Of a stretch of 64,000 bases of DNA, positions 43,689-55,127 are shown in pieces. The notes below the pieces were generated by a model. It saw only the letters and a list, made by a program, of their open reading frames with translations, was not told the DNA's origin and did not search any database. The position numbers and the translations under genes are program-made. How positions within the stretch are numbered: position 1 is the stretch's first letter; each line of letters begins with the position of its first letter. The stretch is taken from NCBI RefSeq assembly GCF_028680575.1, contig NZ_JAPCKI010000007.1, positions 124,001-188,000 on the forward strand, in the 5' to 3' direction. The stretch comes from Acidovorax benzenivorans (GTDB lineage: Bacteria; Pseudomonadota; Gammaproteobacteria; Burkholderiales; Burkholderiaceae_C).

Positions 43689-43724
43689 GTCACGCGGCTC
43701 CGGGGAAGGGTTGAGCCGCGTGAC
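43689..43724 (-). other. 12-bp stem-loop between glpU and glpV
   Basis: GTCACGCGGCTC (43689-43700) and GAGCCGCGTGAC (43713-43724) are exact reverse complements around a 12-base loop, with no U-tract. Such intercistronic stems often stabilise or process the mRNA so that the binding protein is made in excess over the permease. Confidence 0.6.
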
Positions 43725-43759
43725 GGGAACCATTGAAATCAAGACTGCCTGCGGGCACC

Positions 43760-44068
43760 TCACCCCTTGCGCAGGATGAGCGCCAGCAGGGCCATCGACA
43801 GCACAAAGCTGATCCAGATCGACGGATCGCCCTGCAAGCTGAACCACTGGGCCAACTTGCCGCTGATGCCCACAAAAATCAGATTCACATAGGCCGCTGA
43901 CAGCAGGCCGATAAACAGCCGATCGCCGCGCGTAGTCTCCAGCGGCAAAAAGCCCTTGCGCATCGTCGTGGGAGATTGGATCTCCCACACCGTCATGCCG
44001 ATCAGCATGAGCACGATACAAATGAAGAACACCGCCACGGGCAGCGTCCAGGCCATCCAGTCAAACAT
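43760..44068 (-). CDS. glpU: DUF2160 small membrane protein of the glycerol transporter
   Basis: 102-residue protein with three predicted membrane helices (WTLPVAVFFICIVLMLIGM; LFIGLLSAAYVNLIFVGI; WISFVLSMALLALIL). It matches the DUF2160 protein GlpU of rhizobial glycerol ABC transporters and sits in the same place, between glpQ and glpV. Its role is not established; it may be an accessory or stabilising subunit. A 12 bp gap separates it from glpQ. Confidence 0.88.
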   Translation of the reverse strand: MFDWMAWTLPVAVFFICIVLMLIGMTVWEIQSPTTMRKGFLPLETTRGDRLFIGLLSAAYVNLIFVGISGKLAQWFSLQGDPSIWISFVLSMALLALILRKG

Positions 44069-44080
44069 GTTGCAAGCTCC

Positions 44081-44885
44081 TCAAACACGGCCCATCGCGA
44101 AACCCTTGGCGATGTAGTGGCGCACAAACCAGATCACGATGGCGCCGGGCACGATGGTCAGCACCCCGGCAGCCGCCAGCGTCGCCCAGTCCATGCCCGA
44201 GGCACTCACGGTGCGCGTCATGGTGGCCACGATGGGCTTGGCATTCACGCTGGTCAGCGTGCGGGCCAGTAGCAGCTCCACCCAGCTGAACATGAAGCAG
44301 AAGAACGCCGCCACGCCCACGCCCGCCTTGATGAGCGGCAGGAAGATGGTCATGAAAAAGCGCGGAAAGCTGTAGCCGTCGATGTAGGCCGTCTCGTCGA
44401 TCTCACGGGGAATGCCGCTCATGAAGCCTTCCAGAATCCACACCGCCAGCGGCACGTTGAACAACAGATGCGCCAGCGCCACGGCGATGTGCGTGTCCAT
44501 GAGCCCCACGGTGGTGTAGAGCTGAAAGAACGGCAGCAGGAACACGGCCGGTGGCGTCATGCGGTTGGTCAGCAGCCAGAAGAACACATGCTTGTCGCCC
44601 ATGAACTGGTAGCGGCTGAACGCGTAGGCTGCAGGCAAGGCCACGGTGAGCGAGATCACCGTGTTGATGGCCACGTAGATCAGGCTGTTGATGTAGCCCG
44701 AGTACCAGGACGCATCGGTGAAGATGGTCTTGTAGTTGGCCCAGGTGAAGTGCTGCGGAAAGAACGAGAAGCTCGACAGGATTTCTTCGTTCGTCTTGAA
44801 ACTCATGTTGACCATCCAGTAGATGGGCAACAGCGCAAACAGCAGGTACGCAATCAGGAACAGCGTGCGTTTTTGGAAGCGTTTT

Positions 44886-44893
<8 letters not shown>
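44081..44893 (-). CDS. glpQ: Glycerol ABC transporter permease
   Basis: 270-residue inner-membrane permease of the MalG type with six predicted helices and the EAA-like cytoplasmic loop (EIDETAYIDGYSFPRFFMTIFLPLIKAG), in which the Glu/Ala/Gly positions couple to the ATPases. It overlaps glpP by 8 bp. With GlpP it forms the translocation pore for glycerol. Confidence 0.93.
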
Positions 44894-45778
<885 letters not shown>

Positions 45779-45782
<4 letters not shown>

Positions 45783-46855
45783 GCCAGCAGCTCCTCGTTT
45801 TGATAGAAGCAGGTGTGCTCACCAAGCACCTGCAACCAGACGGCATCCCCTGCAGAAGGAAGCCGTGTTTCCGGGCTGAAGCGCGCCTTGAGCGTGTGTT
45901 CGCCCACCTTGGCAGTCAGCATCAGGTAGGTGCCGATGTCCTGCACCTGCGACACCGTGCAAGGCAGCGCGCCTGCACGGTTGGGCTCGGCCAGGGCCAG
46001 GTACTCGGGTCGTACACCCACTTGCAACGCACCTTTTGGCAGGGCACGGTCTACCGGCGCGGCCAGGCGGTGGCCGGCCACCGACAAAGTGGCACCATCG
46101 CTCTGGGCGGGCAGAAAGTTCATGCCTGGCGAGCCAATGAAGTGCCCCACGAAGGTGTGTGCGGGCCGCTCGAACAGCGCGTCGGCCGAGCCCACCTGCA
46201 CCGCCTTGCCACGCGTCATCACCACCACCTGGTCGGCAAAGGTCAGCGCCTCCACCTGGTCGTGGGTCACATAGATCAGCGTGAGCTTGAGCTCGTGGTG
46301 GATCTGCTTGAGCTTGCGCCGCAGTTGCCACTTGAGGTGCGGGTCGATCACCGTGAGCGGCTCGTCGAACAGCACCGCCGCCACATCGGCGCGCACCAGG
46401 CCACGGCCCAGTGAAATCTTCTGTTTCTGGTCTGCCGACAGCCCTGCGGCCCGCAGGTTCAGCTGATGGCTCATCTCCAGCATCTCGGCAATCACGCCCA
46501 CGCGCTGCTTGATTTGCGCCTCGGGCACCTTGCGGTTCTTCAGCGGAAACGCCAGATTCTCGGCCACCGTCATGGTGTCGTAGATCACCGGGAACTGAAA
46601 CACCTGCGCAATGTTGCGCTCCTGCGGGCTGGCACGGGTCACGTCGCGGCCATCAAACAGCACCTTGCCGTGCGAGGGCACGAGCAGCCCCGACATGATG
46701 TTGAGCATGGTCGTCTTGCCGCAGCCCGAGGGGCCCAGCAACGCATAGGCACCGCCATCCTCGAACTCCATCTTCAGGGGCAGCAGCGCGTAGTCGCTGT
46801 CCTGCTGCGGGTTCGGCTTGTACGAATGCGCCAAGTCCAGACTGATGCGGGCCAT
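45779..46855 (-). CDS. glpT: Glycerol ABC transporter ATPase with degenerate signature motif
   Basis: 358-residue ATPase of the MalK class with a C-terminal TOBE-like domain (about 240-350). Walker A is good (GPSGCGKTT, 41-49), Walker B is good (VLFDEP, E165) and the H-loop histidine is present (H198, YVTHDQVEA). The ABC signature is degenerate, LSADQ at 139-143 instead of LSGGQ. It pairs with GlpS, whose signature is intact. The start at 46855 lies 1 bp after the glpS stop; a longer frame to 46975 would overlap glpS. The symbol follows the rhizobial glpST naming, not the E. coli G3P antiporter GlpT. Confidence 0.92.
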
Positions 46856-46856
46856 C

Positions 46857-47948
46857 TCAACGCCCTCCTTGTACAGCGTTCGGGCGCGCGGGCGCCCATG
46901 CCAGTCGGCCGTCAGCACCAAACACATAGGCCTGGGCCGGGTCCAGGTGCAGCGTGATGGGCGTGCCCAGTTCAAAGTAATGCACCCCGGTCAACTGCGC
47001 CACCAGGTCGCCCCAGGGCGTGGCCGCGTGCACAAAGGTGTCCGAGCCCGAAATTTCAGCCAGCTCGACCACTCCGCCCACGCTGATGTCGCCCGGGCGC
47101 GCCACCACGCGCAGCGCACTGGCGCGCACACCCACCGTGAGCCCTGCCGCCGTGGCCACACCTTGGGACAGGGGCACGGCCAGTTCTGCGTCGCCCTCCA
47201 AGCGCACACCCCCTGGGACCGCCGATGCGGCAATGAGATTCATGGGCGGGTCGCTGAAGGCACGCGCCACACGCAGCGAGTTGGGCGCATGGAACACCTC
47301 GGCCGTGGGGCCGTACTGCAGCAACTGACCTTCGTCGAGCACAGCGGTGTAGCCGCCCAGCAGCAGCGCCTCGCCCGGCTCGGTGGTGGCATAGACCACG
47401 GTGGACTGACCGGCTGCAAACAGCTGGGTCAGTTCCTCGCGCAGCTCTTCGCGCAGCTTGTAGTCCAGGTTCACCAGGGGTTCGTCCAGCAACATCAGCG
47501 GCGCGCCCTTGGCCAAGGCACGGGCCAGTGCCACGCGCTGCTGCTGCCCGCCCGAAAGTTCGGCCGGGTAGCGGTCCAGAAACATGTCGATGTGCAAACG
47601 GCTGGCGATCTCGCGCACCCGGGCGTCGATGTTCTTTTCGCCGCGCAGCTTCAGGGGCGACGCAATGTTGGCCGCCACCTTCATCGAGGGGTAGTTGATG
47701 AATTGCTGGTACACCATGGCCACATTGCGGTCGCGCACGGGCATGCCGGTCACATCCACGCCATCGACCTTGACGGTGCCCGAGGTGGGCGTATCCAGCC
47801 CGGCCATGATGCGCATGAGGCTGGTCTTGCCCGCCTGCGTGGCGCCCAGCAGCACCGTGACGGCGCCACTCTGGAGCGCCAGGCTCATGTCATACAGCCA
47901 GGTCTGCGCCCCCACCTTCTTGCTGATGCTGTCCAATGCCAGCTGCAT
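46857..47948 (-). CDS. glpS: Glycerol ABC transporter ATPase with intact signature and substituted H-loop
   Basis: 363-residue ATPase of the MalK class with a C-terminal regulatory/TOBE region (about 235-360). Signature LSGGQ is intact (131-135), Walker B is intact (LMLLDEP, E156) and Walker A is unusual (GATQAGKTS, 35-43, not GPSGSGKS). The switch histidine is lost: the H-loop position reads ATTEP (T189). It is complementary to GlpT, so a GlpS-GlpT heterodimer should have one consensus and one degenerate ATP site. First gene of the minus-strand glycerol operon; the ATG at 47948 follows AAAGG. Divergent from glpR. Confidence 0.92.
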   Translation of the reverse strand: MQLALDSISKKVGAQTWLYDMSLALQSGAVTVLLGATQAGKTSLMRIMAGLDTPTSGTVKVDGVDVTGMPVRDRNVAMVYQQFINYPSMKVAANIASPLKLRGEKNIDARVREIASRLHIDMFLDRYPAELSGGQQQRVALARALAKGAPLMLLDEPLVNLDYKLREELREELTQLFAAGQSTVVYATTEPGEALLLGGYTAVLDEGQLLQYGPTAEVFHAPNSLRVARAFSDPPMNLIAASAVPGGVRLEGDAELAVPLSQGVATAAGLTVGVRASALRVVARPGDISVGGVVELAEISGSDTFVHAATPWGDLVAQLTGVHYFELGTPITLHLDPAQAYVFGADGRLAWAPARPNAVQGGR

Positions 47949-48033
47949 CACGCAACCTTTCTTTGTCGCCCGAGGGCCTGATGAATGGGGCGCTGCCGCC
48001 TCATCAGACACAGCAGGCCCTCTCGTTTTCGAT

Positions 48034-48107
48034 TTCGTTCATTTTTGTTCTTTTTTGATCGTATTGAATCAAGGTTTACCCTTAACAGGTTCCTTTTTGT
48101 TCGATTT
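48034..48107. promoter_or_regulatory. glpS-glpR intergenic region with GlpR-type half-sites
   Basis: The 193-bp gap holds repeated GTTC half-sites: TTCGTTC (48034-48040), TTTGTTC (48044-48050) and TTTGTTCGATTT (48097-48107). The last resembles the E. coli GlpR half-site TGTTCGAT. It also carries AAGGTTTACCCTT (48071-48083), which shares 11 bases with a palindrome before glpD. Likely DeoR-type operators controlling the divergent transcripts. Confidence 0.55.
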
Positions 48108-48141
48108 AAAGTATCTCCACCCCATAAGCCGATTGATTCGC

Positions 48142-48906
48142 GTGAATACGAACCCCCGACAACTGCTGCTTCTCGAAGAAGTCCGCGCGCGCAAGTCCGC
48201 CACGGTGGAACAACTGGCAGACACCCTGGGCGTGACCCTGCAGACCGTGCGCCGTGATGTGCAGCGCCTGGCAGAGTCCGGCCTGCTCACGCGCTTTCAT
48301 GGTGGCGTGCGCGTGCCCAGCTCCACCGTGGAGAACCTGGCCCACACCCAGCGAGAGACCCTGCATGCCGAAGGCAAGGCGCGCATTGCGCGTGCCGTGG
48401 CCGAACAAGTGCCCAACGACTGCTCGCTGATCCTGAACATCGGCACCACCACCGAAGCCATTGCCAAGGCGCTGCTGCACCACCGGGGCCTGCGCGTGAT
48501 CACCAACAACCTGAACGTGGCGGCCATCCTGAGCGGCAACCCCGAGTGCGAGGTGATCGTGGCTGGTGGCGTGGTGCGTGCCCGCGACCGGGGCATCGTG
48601 GGCGAAGCCGCTGTGGACTTCATCCGCCAGTTCAAGGTGGACATTGCGCTCATCGGCATCTCGGGCATCGAGCCCGATGGATCGCTGCGCGACTTCGACT
48701 ACCGCGAAGTGAAGGTGGCGCAAACCATCATCGAGCAGTCGCGCGAGGTCTGGCTGGCGGCCGACCACAGCAAGTTCAACCGCCCGGCCATGGTGCAACT
48801 GGCCACGCTGGCGCAGATCGACCGCCTGTTCACCGATGCACCGCCACCAGAACCCTTCCCGGCGCTGTTGCAAGATGCTGAAGTCATCTGCACGGTCGCT
48901 GCGTAG
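48142..48906 (+). CDS. glpR: DeoR-family glycerol-3-phosphate regulon repressor
   Basis: 254-residue DeoR-family repressor. N-terminal HTH ATVEQLADTLGVTLQTVRRD (about residues 20-39) is followed by a sugar-phosphate sensor domain with LNIGTTTEAIAKAL and NNLNVAAIL, where glycerol-3-phosphate should bind. It is placed between the divergent glpSTPQUV operon and glpK, so it very probably represses both. The start is taken as GTG at 48142; a TTG at 48133 would add three residues. No strong Shine-Dalgarno is visible. Confidence 0.92.
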   Translation: MNTNPRQLLLLEEVRARKSATVEQLADTLGVTLQTVRRDVQRLAESGLLTRFHGGVRVPSSTVENLAHTQRETLHAEGKARIARAVAEQVPNDCSLILNIGTTTEAIAKALLHHRGLRVITNNLNVAAILSGNPECEVIVAGGVVRARDRGIVGEAAVDFIRQFKVDIALIGISGIEPDGSLRDFDYREVKVAQTIIEQSREVWLAADHSKFNRPAMVQLATLAQIDRLFTDAPPPEPFPALLQDAEVICTVAA

Positions 48907-48927
48907 CTTCCCCTATCCTTTGCCCTC

Positions 48928-50421
<1,494 letters not shown>

Positions 50422-50423
50422 CT

Positions 50424-50525
50424 CCCCCTGAGGCGCTGCGCGCCTTCCCCCTCTCTGCTTCGCTTTGCTCGCGGAGGGGGACGCTCCCAGCGCGGCGGGG
50501 CGGCCCTTGCGCGGGAGCACTGGCT
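50424..50525 (+). repeat. Dispersed GC-rich palindromic repeat family B, copy 2
   Basis: Opens CCCCCTGAGGCGCTGCGCGCC, continues TTCCCCC, then GAGGGGGACGCTCCCAGCG, mirroring copy 1 at 23637-23546 (opposite orientation). It lies 3 bp after the glpK stop and before proC. Nested stems (GGCGCTGCGCGCC; CCCCCTCT/GGAGGGGG) may work as a transcription terminator or barrier. Confidence 0.65.
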
Positions 50526-50612
50526 TTGGCCGCGCCAGTTGCACGAGTCTTCGAGCAACTCATAGGTCTAGCGGCGCTACCATCAGCTCTCCCTTTCCAG
50601 CCTGCCCGCAAA

Positions 50613-51458
50613 ATGACCTCCCCCGCTCCAGCCACAGCAAACTCCTCCCTCCCCACCATCGCCTTCATCGGCGGCGGCAACATGGCCAGCGCCATCATTG
50701 GTGGACTGATCCACCAGGGCCACCCGGCCAGCCAGATCGAAGTGGTCGAGCCCTATGCCCCCACACGCGAGGCGCTGCTCAAGAACTTTGGCCTCACGGC
50801 GCAACCCGAGGCGGGCCCCACGCTGCAGCGCGCCAGCATCGTGGTCTGGGCGGTCAAGCCCCAGACATTCAAGGACGCCGCCGCACAGGCCAAGGCCCAC
50901 ACGCAGCAGGCCCTGCACCTGAGCGTGGCCGCCGGCATCCGCTCGGACAGCATTGCCCAGTGGCTGGGTACCGAGCGCATCGTGCGCACCATGCCCAACA
51001 CGCCCGCGCTGGTGGGCAAGGGCATGAGCGCGATCTACGCGCGCCCCGCCGTGACCAGCGCCGAGCGCCAGAGTGTGGAAGCCATCATGGCGTCCACGGG
51101 CGAGTTCCTGTGGGTCGATAGCGAAACCCAGCTCGACGCCGTCACCGCCCTCTCGGGCTCGGGCCCGGCCTATGTGTTCTATTTCCTCGAAGCCATGACG
51201 CGTGCGGGGGTGGGCATGGGCCTGTCCGAGCAGCAGGCGCACCAGCTGGCCGTGGGTACGTTTGTGGGCGCCTCGGAGCTGGCCCGCCGCTCCGACGAGC
51301 CCCCAGCCGTGCTGCGCGAACGCGTCACGTCCAAGGGCGGCACCACCTATGCGGCCCTGCAGTCGATGGAGGCCAGCGGCGTGTCGCAGGCGTTCGAGGC
51401 CGCCATGCGCGCCGCCGAAAAGCGCGCCAACGAACTCGGGAACGAGTTCGGCGCCTGA
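50613..51458 (+). CDS. proC: Pyrroline-5-carboxylate reductase
   Basis: 281-residue NAD(P)-dependent enzyme that reduces P5C to proline, the last step of proline synthesis. N-terminal IAFIGGGNMASAIIGGL is the Rossmann nucleotide site, with MPNTPALVGKG in the middle and LSGSGPAYVFYFLEAMTRAG with SKGGTTYAAL for the dimer and substrate regions. The ATG at 50613 is preferred over an upstream in-frame start that lies within repeat B. Convergent with ubiA. Confidence 0.96.
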   Translation: MTSPAPATANSSLPTIAFIGGGNMASAIIGGLIHQGHPASQIEVVEPYAPTREALLKNFGLTAQPEAGPTLQRASIVVWAVKPQTFKDAAAQAKAHTQQALHLSVAAGIRSDSIAQWLGTERIVRTMPNTPALVGKGMSAIYARPAVTSAERQSVEAIMASTGEFLWVDSETQLDAVTALSGSGPAYVFYFLEAMTRAGVGMGLSEQQAHQLAVGTFVGASELARRSDEPPAVLRERVTSKGGTTYAALQSMEASGVSQAFEAAMRAAEKRANELGNEFGA

Positions 51459-51514
51459 CCCCCTGCCTTTGGCCCCGGTTCACGACTCCACCCGGGGTCG
51501 TGAACAATATTTCA

Positions 51515-51570
51515 AGCCTTTTGGGCCCTCAGCGCTTATCCATCAAGCACTAGAAGCTATCAATTTGTGA
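51515..51570 (+). repeat. Dispersed repeat family A, copy 4
   Basis: Consensus core AGCGCTTATCCATCAAGC (51531-51548) with AGAAGCTATCAATTTG following. It lies between convergent proC and ubiA and overlaps the ubiA stop codon (51560-51562), so the repeat supplies the end of that gene. Confidence 0.75.
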
Positions 51571-52453
51571 GTATCGACCGCACCAGGTAGCTGCCCGCTA
51601 TACCCGCAAACACCGTGGCACCCAGCCAGTGGTTGATGCGAAACGCCTTGAAGCAACCCTCGCGGGTGCGGGTGCGGATCAGTGTGAAGTGCCACACGGC
51701 CTGGGCCAGCGCCACTGCCAACGCTATATAAAAAATAGCACCCAATGCATATGGTTGTAGCGCCACAGCCCAAATACCCAAAAAAAGCAGATAAAAGGCC
51801 GTGATGGCGGCCACATCCAACCGCCCGAGGGTGATGGCCGAGGTTTTGATGCCGATCTTCAGGTCGTCGTCGCGGTCCACCATGGCGTATTCAGTGTCAT
51901 AGGCCAGCACCCAGAACATGTTGCCCAGCCACATCCACCAGGCCACCGCAGGCACCTGGCCCTGCACGGCGGCAAACGCAATGACGATGCCGAAGTTGAA
52001 CGCAATACCCAGCACCGCCTGGGGCATGGAAATGATGCGTTTGGTGAACGGGTAGGCAATGGCCACCAGCACGGCGGGCACCGACCAGGCAATGGCGGCG
52101 GTGTTGGTGGTGAGCACCAGGCCAAACGACACGAGCGCGAGCACCACCCCCAGGCCCAGCGCCTCTTTCACCGACACCGCACCGGTCGTGACCGGGCGCT
52201 GCGCCGTGCGCTTGACGTGTTTGTCAAAGTCGCGGTCGGCCACGTCGTTCACGCAGCAGCCTGCGCTGCGCATGAGGAAGGTGCCCAGCACAAACACCAA
52301 CAGCAGGTGCCAGCCCGGAAACCCGTCGGCCGCAATCCACAGAGCACTGAGCGTGGGCCACAGGCACACCAGCCAGCCGGCGGGGCGGTCCCAGCGGATC
52401 AGATCGAGGTAGAGCGAAAAGCGGCTGCGGGAAGCTGTGGTGGTAGCGGTCAT
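51560..52453 (-). CDS. ubiA: 4-hydroxybenzoate octaprenyltransferase
   Basis: 297-residue integral membrane prenyltransferase that attaches the octaprenyl chain to 4-hydroxybenzoate in ubiquinone synthesis. Both Asp-rich motifs for Mg-diphosphate are present: NDVADRDFD and [12 protein letters not shown]. About nine hydrophobic segments. The ATG at 52453 is selected because the membrane part begins soon after; the frame extends 20 codons upstream through the dps terminator. Its 3' end overlaps a family A repeat. Confidence 0.95.
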   Translation of the reverse strand: MTATTTASRSRFSLYLDLIRWDRPAGWLVCLWPTLSALWIAADGFPGWHLLLVFVLGTFLMRSAGCCVNDVADRDFDKHVKRTAQRPVTTGAVSVKEALGLGVVLALVSFGLVLTTNTAAIAWSVPAVLVAIAYPFTKRIISMPQAVLGIAFNFGIVIAFAAVQGQVPAVAWWMWLGNMFWVLAYDTEYAMVDRDDDLKIGIKTSAITLGRLDVAAITAFYLLFLGIWAVALQPYALGAIFYIALAVALAQAVWHFTLIRTRTREGCFKAFRINHWLGATVFAGIAGSYLVRSILTN

Positions 52454-52486
52454 GGGGCGGAATTTTCCCAGATGCAGGCCCGGCAA

Positions 52487-52521
52487 GAAAAACGCCCGGG
52501 GCCTTGCAGCCACCGGGCGTT
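52487..52521 (-). terminator. Terminator after dps
   Basis: Minus-strand AACGCCCGG pairs with CCGGGCGTT (9-bp stem, 52521-52513 with 52499-52491), followed by a U-rich run. Rho-independent; separates dps from ubiA. Confidence 0.8.
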
Positions 52522-52543
52522 GGGTTCACCTCGCGGTGAGTGT

Positions 52544-53062
52544 TTACTCTTCGAGCAGCGAGCGCAGCATCCACGCTGTCTGCTCGTGCACCGTCAGGCG
52601 CTGGGTCAGCAGGTCGGCCGTGGGCTCGTCGCTGGCCTTGTCGGCCAGAGGAAACAGGCTGCGCGCAGTACGGGCCACGGCCTCGTGGCCTTCGACCAGC
52701 ACACGCACCATGTCCAGCGCCTTGGGCGGCTTGGCGGGCGCGTCGGGCACCGTCGCCAGCTTGCCAAACTCGGCATACGAGCCGGGCGCCACATGGCCCA
52801 GAGAACGGATGCGCTCGGCAATCGGGTCCACCGCGTTCCACAGCTCGGTGTACTGCGCCATGAACATGGTGTGCAGCGTGTTGAACATGGGGCCCGTCAC
52901 GTTCCAGTGGAAGTTGTGGGTGGTGAGGTACAGGGTGTACGTGTCGGCCAGCAGGCGCGACAGGCCCTGGGCGATGGCAGCGCGATCCTTGTCGCTGATG
53001 CCGATGTTGATGCTGGGGGCAGAGGTTTTGCCGGTTGCGGCTTTGCCAGGAGCTTTGGCCAT
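52544..53062 (-). CDS. dps: Dps-type DNA-binding/ferritin-like protein
   Basis: 172-residue Dps-family subunit. After a short basic Ala/Lys-rich N-terminal tail ([16 protein letters not shown]), which can bind DNA, come the four-helix bundle and the ferroxidase signature [17 protein letters not shown], with further ligands around [13 protein letters not shown]. It oxidises and stores iron and protects DNA from peroxide. The ATG at 53062 follows AAGGAC closely. The oxyR gene lies 2 kb upstream on the same strand, which fits peroxide control (inference). A 16-bp inverted repeat lies 88 bp upstream. Confidence 0.93.
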   Translation of the reverse strand: MAKAPGKAATGKTSAPSINIGISDKDRAAIAQGLSRLLADTYTLYLTTHNFHWNVTGPMFNTLHTMFMAQYTELWNAVDPIAERIRSLGHVAPGSYAEFGKLATVPDAPAKPPKALDMVRVLVEGHEAVARTARSLFPLADKASDEPTADLLTQRLTVHEQTAWMLRSLLEE

Positions 53063-53149
53063 GGGGGTCCTTCCGTGCTGAAACATGAAACGCCCCGCGC
53101 TGGCTGGCCCGTATGAGCGCTGCGCGCGGAGTCCTTAGCCACTGTAGCT

Positions 53150-53190
53150 CAAGACATCGGCATCGCCTGTCAGCCGATGCCGATGTCTTG
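53150..53190. other. 16-bp perfect inverted repeat upstream of dps
   Basis: CAAGACATCGGCATCG (53150-53165) and CGATGCCGATGTCTTG (53175-53190) form a perfect 16-bp stem with a 9-base loop, between the peptidase gene and dps. No U-tract adjoins either side. Confidence 0.6.
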
Positions 53191-53216
53191 CACCTGGATC
53201 AAGAACCGGAGCCCAG

Positions 53217-53241
53217 AAAACACACGGGTGGCCCCCACCCG
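53217..53241 (-). terminator. Terminator-like hairpin after the M20 peptidase
   Basis: CGGGTGG (53225-53231) and CCACCCG (53235-53241) form a 7-bp stem with a 3-base loop; on the minus strand it is followed by TGTGTTTT. A modest intrinsic terminator directly behind the peptidase stop. Confidence 0.55.
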
Positions 53242-53246
53242 CAGGC

Positions 53247-54980
53247 TCACTGCATTTGCGGCAGGTTGCCGATGCGCACCAGCATCTCGGTGAACATCTG
53301 CATGTCCGCGTCCAGGTCCACCACTTCCTTGAACTCCTTGGCGTTGTGGGCCGTGTACTTTTTGCCGGGCATGGCGGGACCAAAGTTGATGGCGTTGGGC
53401 ATCAGCTTGGCCGTGGTGCTGCCAGCGGTGGGCACAGGCTGCGCAGGCAAGCCCGTGGTGTCGCCAAAGGTGTTGAGCAGCGTGGCCAGCCAGGCGCCCT
53501 TGGGGTCGCGGGCCATCCAGTTGCCTTGGTTGTGCTCCACCTCGACCGCCACGCCAGCCTGGGTGCCCCAGGCCTTGATGCGTTCGGTGGTGGCCTTGGC
53601 CAGGGCCTCGGGCGTGTTGCCACGGGGCATGCGCACGTTCACCAGCACATCGACCTTGCCGTCTTTCTCACGGATCAGGTTGGGCGACATGGTCAGCGGG
53701 CCCATGAAGTCGTCGCTGTAGGCCAGGCCGATGGTGCGGCCCAGGTAGTCCACGCCATACAGGTCAGCGATGTATTTCGCTGCCTGGGCATAGCCATTGG
53801 CCGCCACCGAAATGCCCGATTGCTGCAGGAACAGCGCCAGACGCGGCAGCGGGTTCACGCCTTCTTCAGGGCGCGAGCCGTGGGCCGAGACGCCCGTGAC
53901 CTTGACCAGCACGTCTGCGCCTTCACGCGCCACATCGATGCTGAACTTGCCGCCCTGGCCGGTGTATTTGCCGATAAAGGCGTCCTTGGCAGCGCTGAGC
54001 TGGCGGGCGGTGGCGTCGGCATTGCCGCCACGCAGGCGGGCCGTGGCTGTCTGGGGCACAGCATTGGCCGATGCGGCGCCAGCCATGGCCACGATGGTGG
54101 GCTGGCTACCAGCTGCGGCACCCAGGGCGAAGGTGGTGCGCAGCGCGCCAGACCCCTTCTCAGCCACCACGGCGGGGTATTTGCTGTCGAGCACGATGTT
54201 GTACTCAGGCAGCGACGTCTTGGCACGGTAGTACTTCATCGCGTCACCACCGGTTTCTTCGGTGGTCTCGATCATGAGGCGGATGGTGCGGGCCAGCGGC
54301 AGACCGCTTTCCTTCACCGCCTTCATGGCGTACAGCACGGTGGCGATGGAGCCCTTGTCGTCAATGGAGCCCCTGCCGTACAGGTTGCCACCCACGCGGG
54401 TCAGCTTGAAGGGGTCGAGCTTGGTGCCGTCGTCCAGCACCCATTCGTCGGCCACCACGGGCACCACGTCGGCGTGGGTCAGGATGCCGAACTCTTCGGG
54501 GCCGCTGCCGGGCAACTTCACTTCAAAGATGCGGTTGTCCACGTTGCGGTATTGCAGGCCAAAGTCCTTGGCCATCCCTTCGACCAAGGCACCGAAGGCG
54601 ATGATGTGTTTGTCTTCGTGCGGTGGCACCTTGTCGGCGCGCACCGTGGGAATGGCCACCATCTTCGCCGTGGCGGCGATCACCGCCGCCTGGTTGCGCA
54701 AGCGGTTGTGCAGGCCCAGCAAGCGGCTGATATTGACTAGGTCATCACCCGCCAAGGGCTTGTGGGCCAGATAAGCCGACACGGCGGTCTGCAACTGCGG
54801 CTGCATCTGTGCGGCCAGCGCCAGGAACTGGCGGAAGTCCACTGCGGCAGCGGCGGCAGGCGCCGCTGCAATGCGGTCGAGCGCAGGCTTCTTCAGCGTC
54901 TGGGCTGCGGGTGGGGTGGTGGGGGTAGAGCACGCCGTCAGGGCGGCAACCAGCGTGGCGGTGAGCCAAAGCATTTTCAT
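53247..54980 (-). CDS. M20-family metallopeptidase, lipoprotein (dipeptidase-like)
   Basis: 577-residue zinc peptidase with a lipoprotein signal: MKMLWLTATLVAALTAC, lipobox LTAC with the Cys as mature N-terminus, then a Thr/Pro-rich linker and a long helical N-terminal extension (about 50-150). Metal-site regions are GILTHADVVPVV (H/D), YGRGSIDDKG and METTEETGG, with the C-terminal histidine site near TAHNAKEF. Closest to PepV/Sapep-type dipeptidases of the M20 family. Acts at the membrane on small peptides. The substrate is unknown. The ATG at 54980 is chosen for the lipobox. Confidence 0.9.
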   Translation of the reverse strand: MKMLWLTATLVAALTACSTPTTPPAAQTLKKPALDRIAAAPAAAAAVDFRQFLALAAQMQPQLQTAVSAYLAHKPLAGDDLVNISRLLGLHNRLRNQAAVIAATAKMVAIPTVRADKVPPHEDKHIIAFGALVEGMAKDFGLQYRNVDNRIFEVKLPGSGPEEFGILTHADVVPVVADEWVLDDGTKLDPFKLTRVGGNLYGRGSIDDKGSIATVLYAMKAVKESGLPLARTIRLMIETTEETGGDAMKYYRAKTSLPEYNIVLDSKYPAVVAEKGSGALRTTFALGAAAGSQPTIVAMAGAASANAVPQTATARLRGGNADATARQLSAAKDAFIGKYTGQGGKFSIDVAREGADVLVKVTGVSAHGSRPEEGVNPLPRLALFLQQSGISVAANGYAQAAKYIADLYGVDYLGRTIGLAYSDDFMGPLTMSPNLIREKDGKVDVLVNVRMPRGNTPEALAKATTERIKAWGTQAGVAVEVEHNQGNWMARDPKGAWLATLLNTFGDTTGLPAQPVPTAGSTTAKLMPNAINFGPAMPGKKYTAHNAKEFKEVVDLDADMQMFTEMLVRIGNLPQMQ

Positions 54981-55127
54981 AGGAACCTCTTGTGGGGGCA
55001 AAGGCACCGACCGCCGATGGGCAGAGGGCGCCGTGGAGCATGGCCTGCCCAGGCCGGGTGGACCTGCGCAGGGGCGGCGGGAGTGTAGCGCCGATTCCCG
55101 GTGGCCAATCGATGCCCGACGGCCCGG

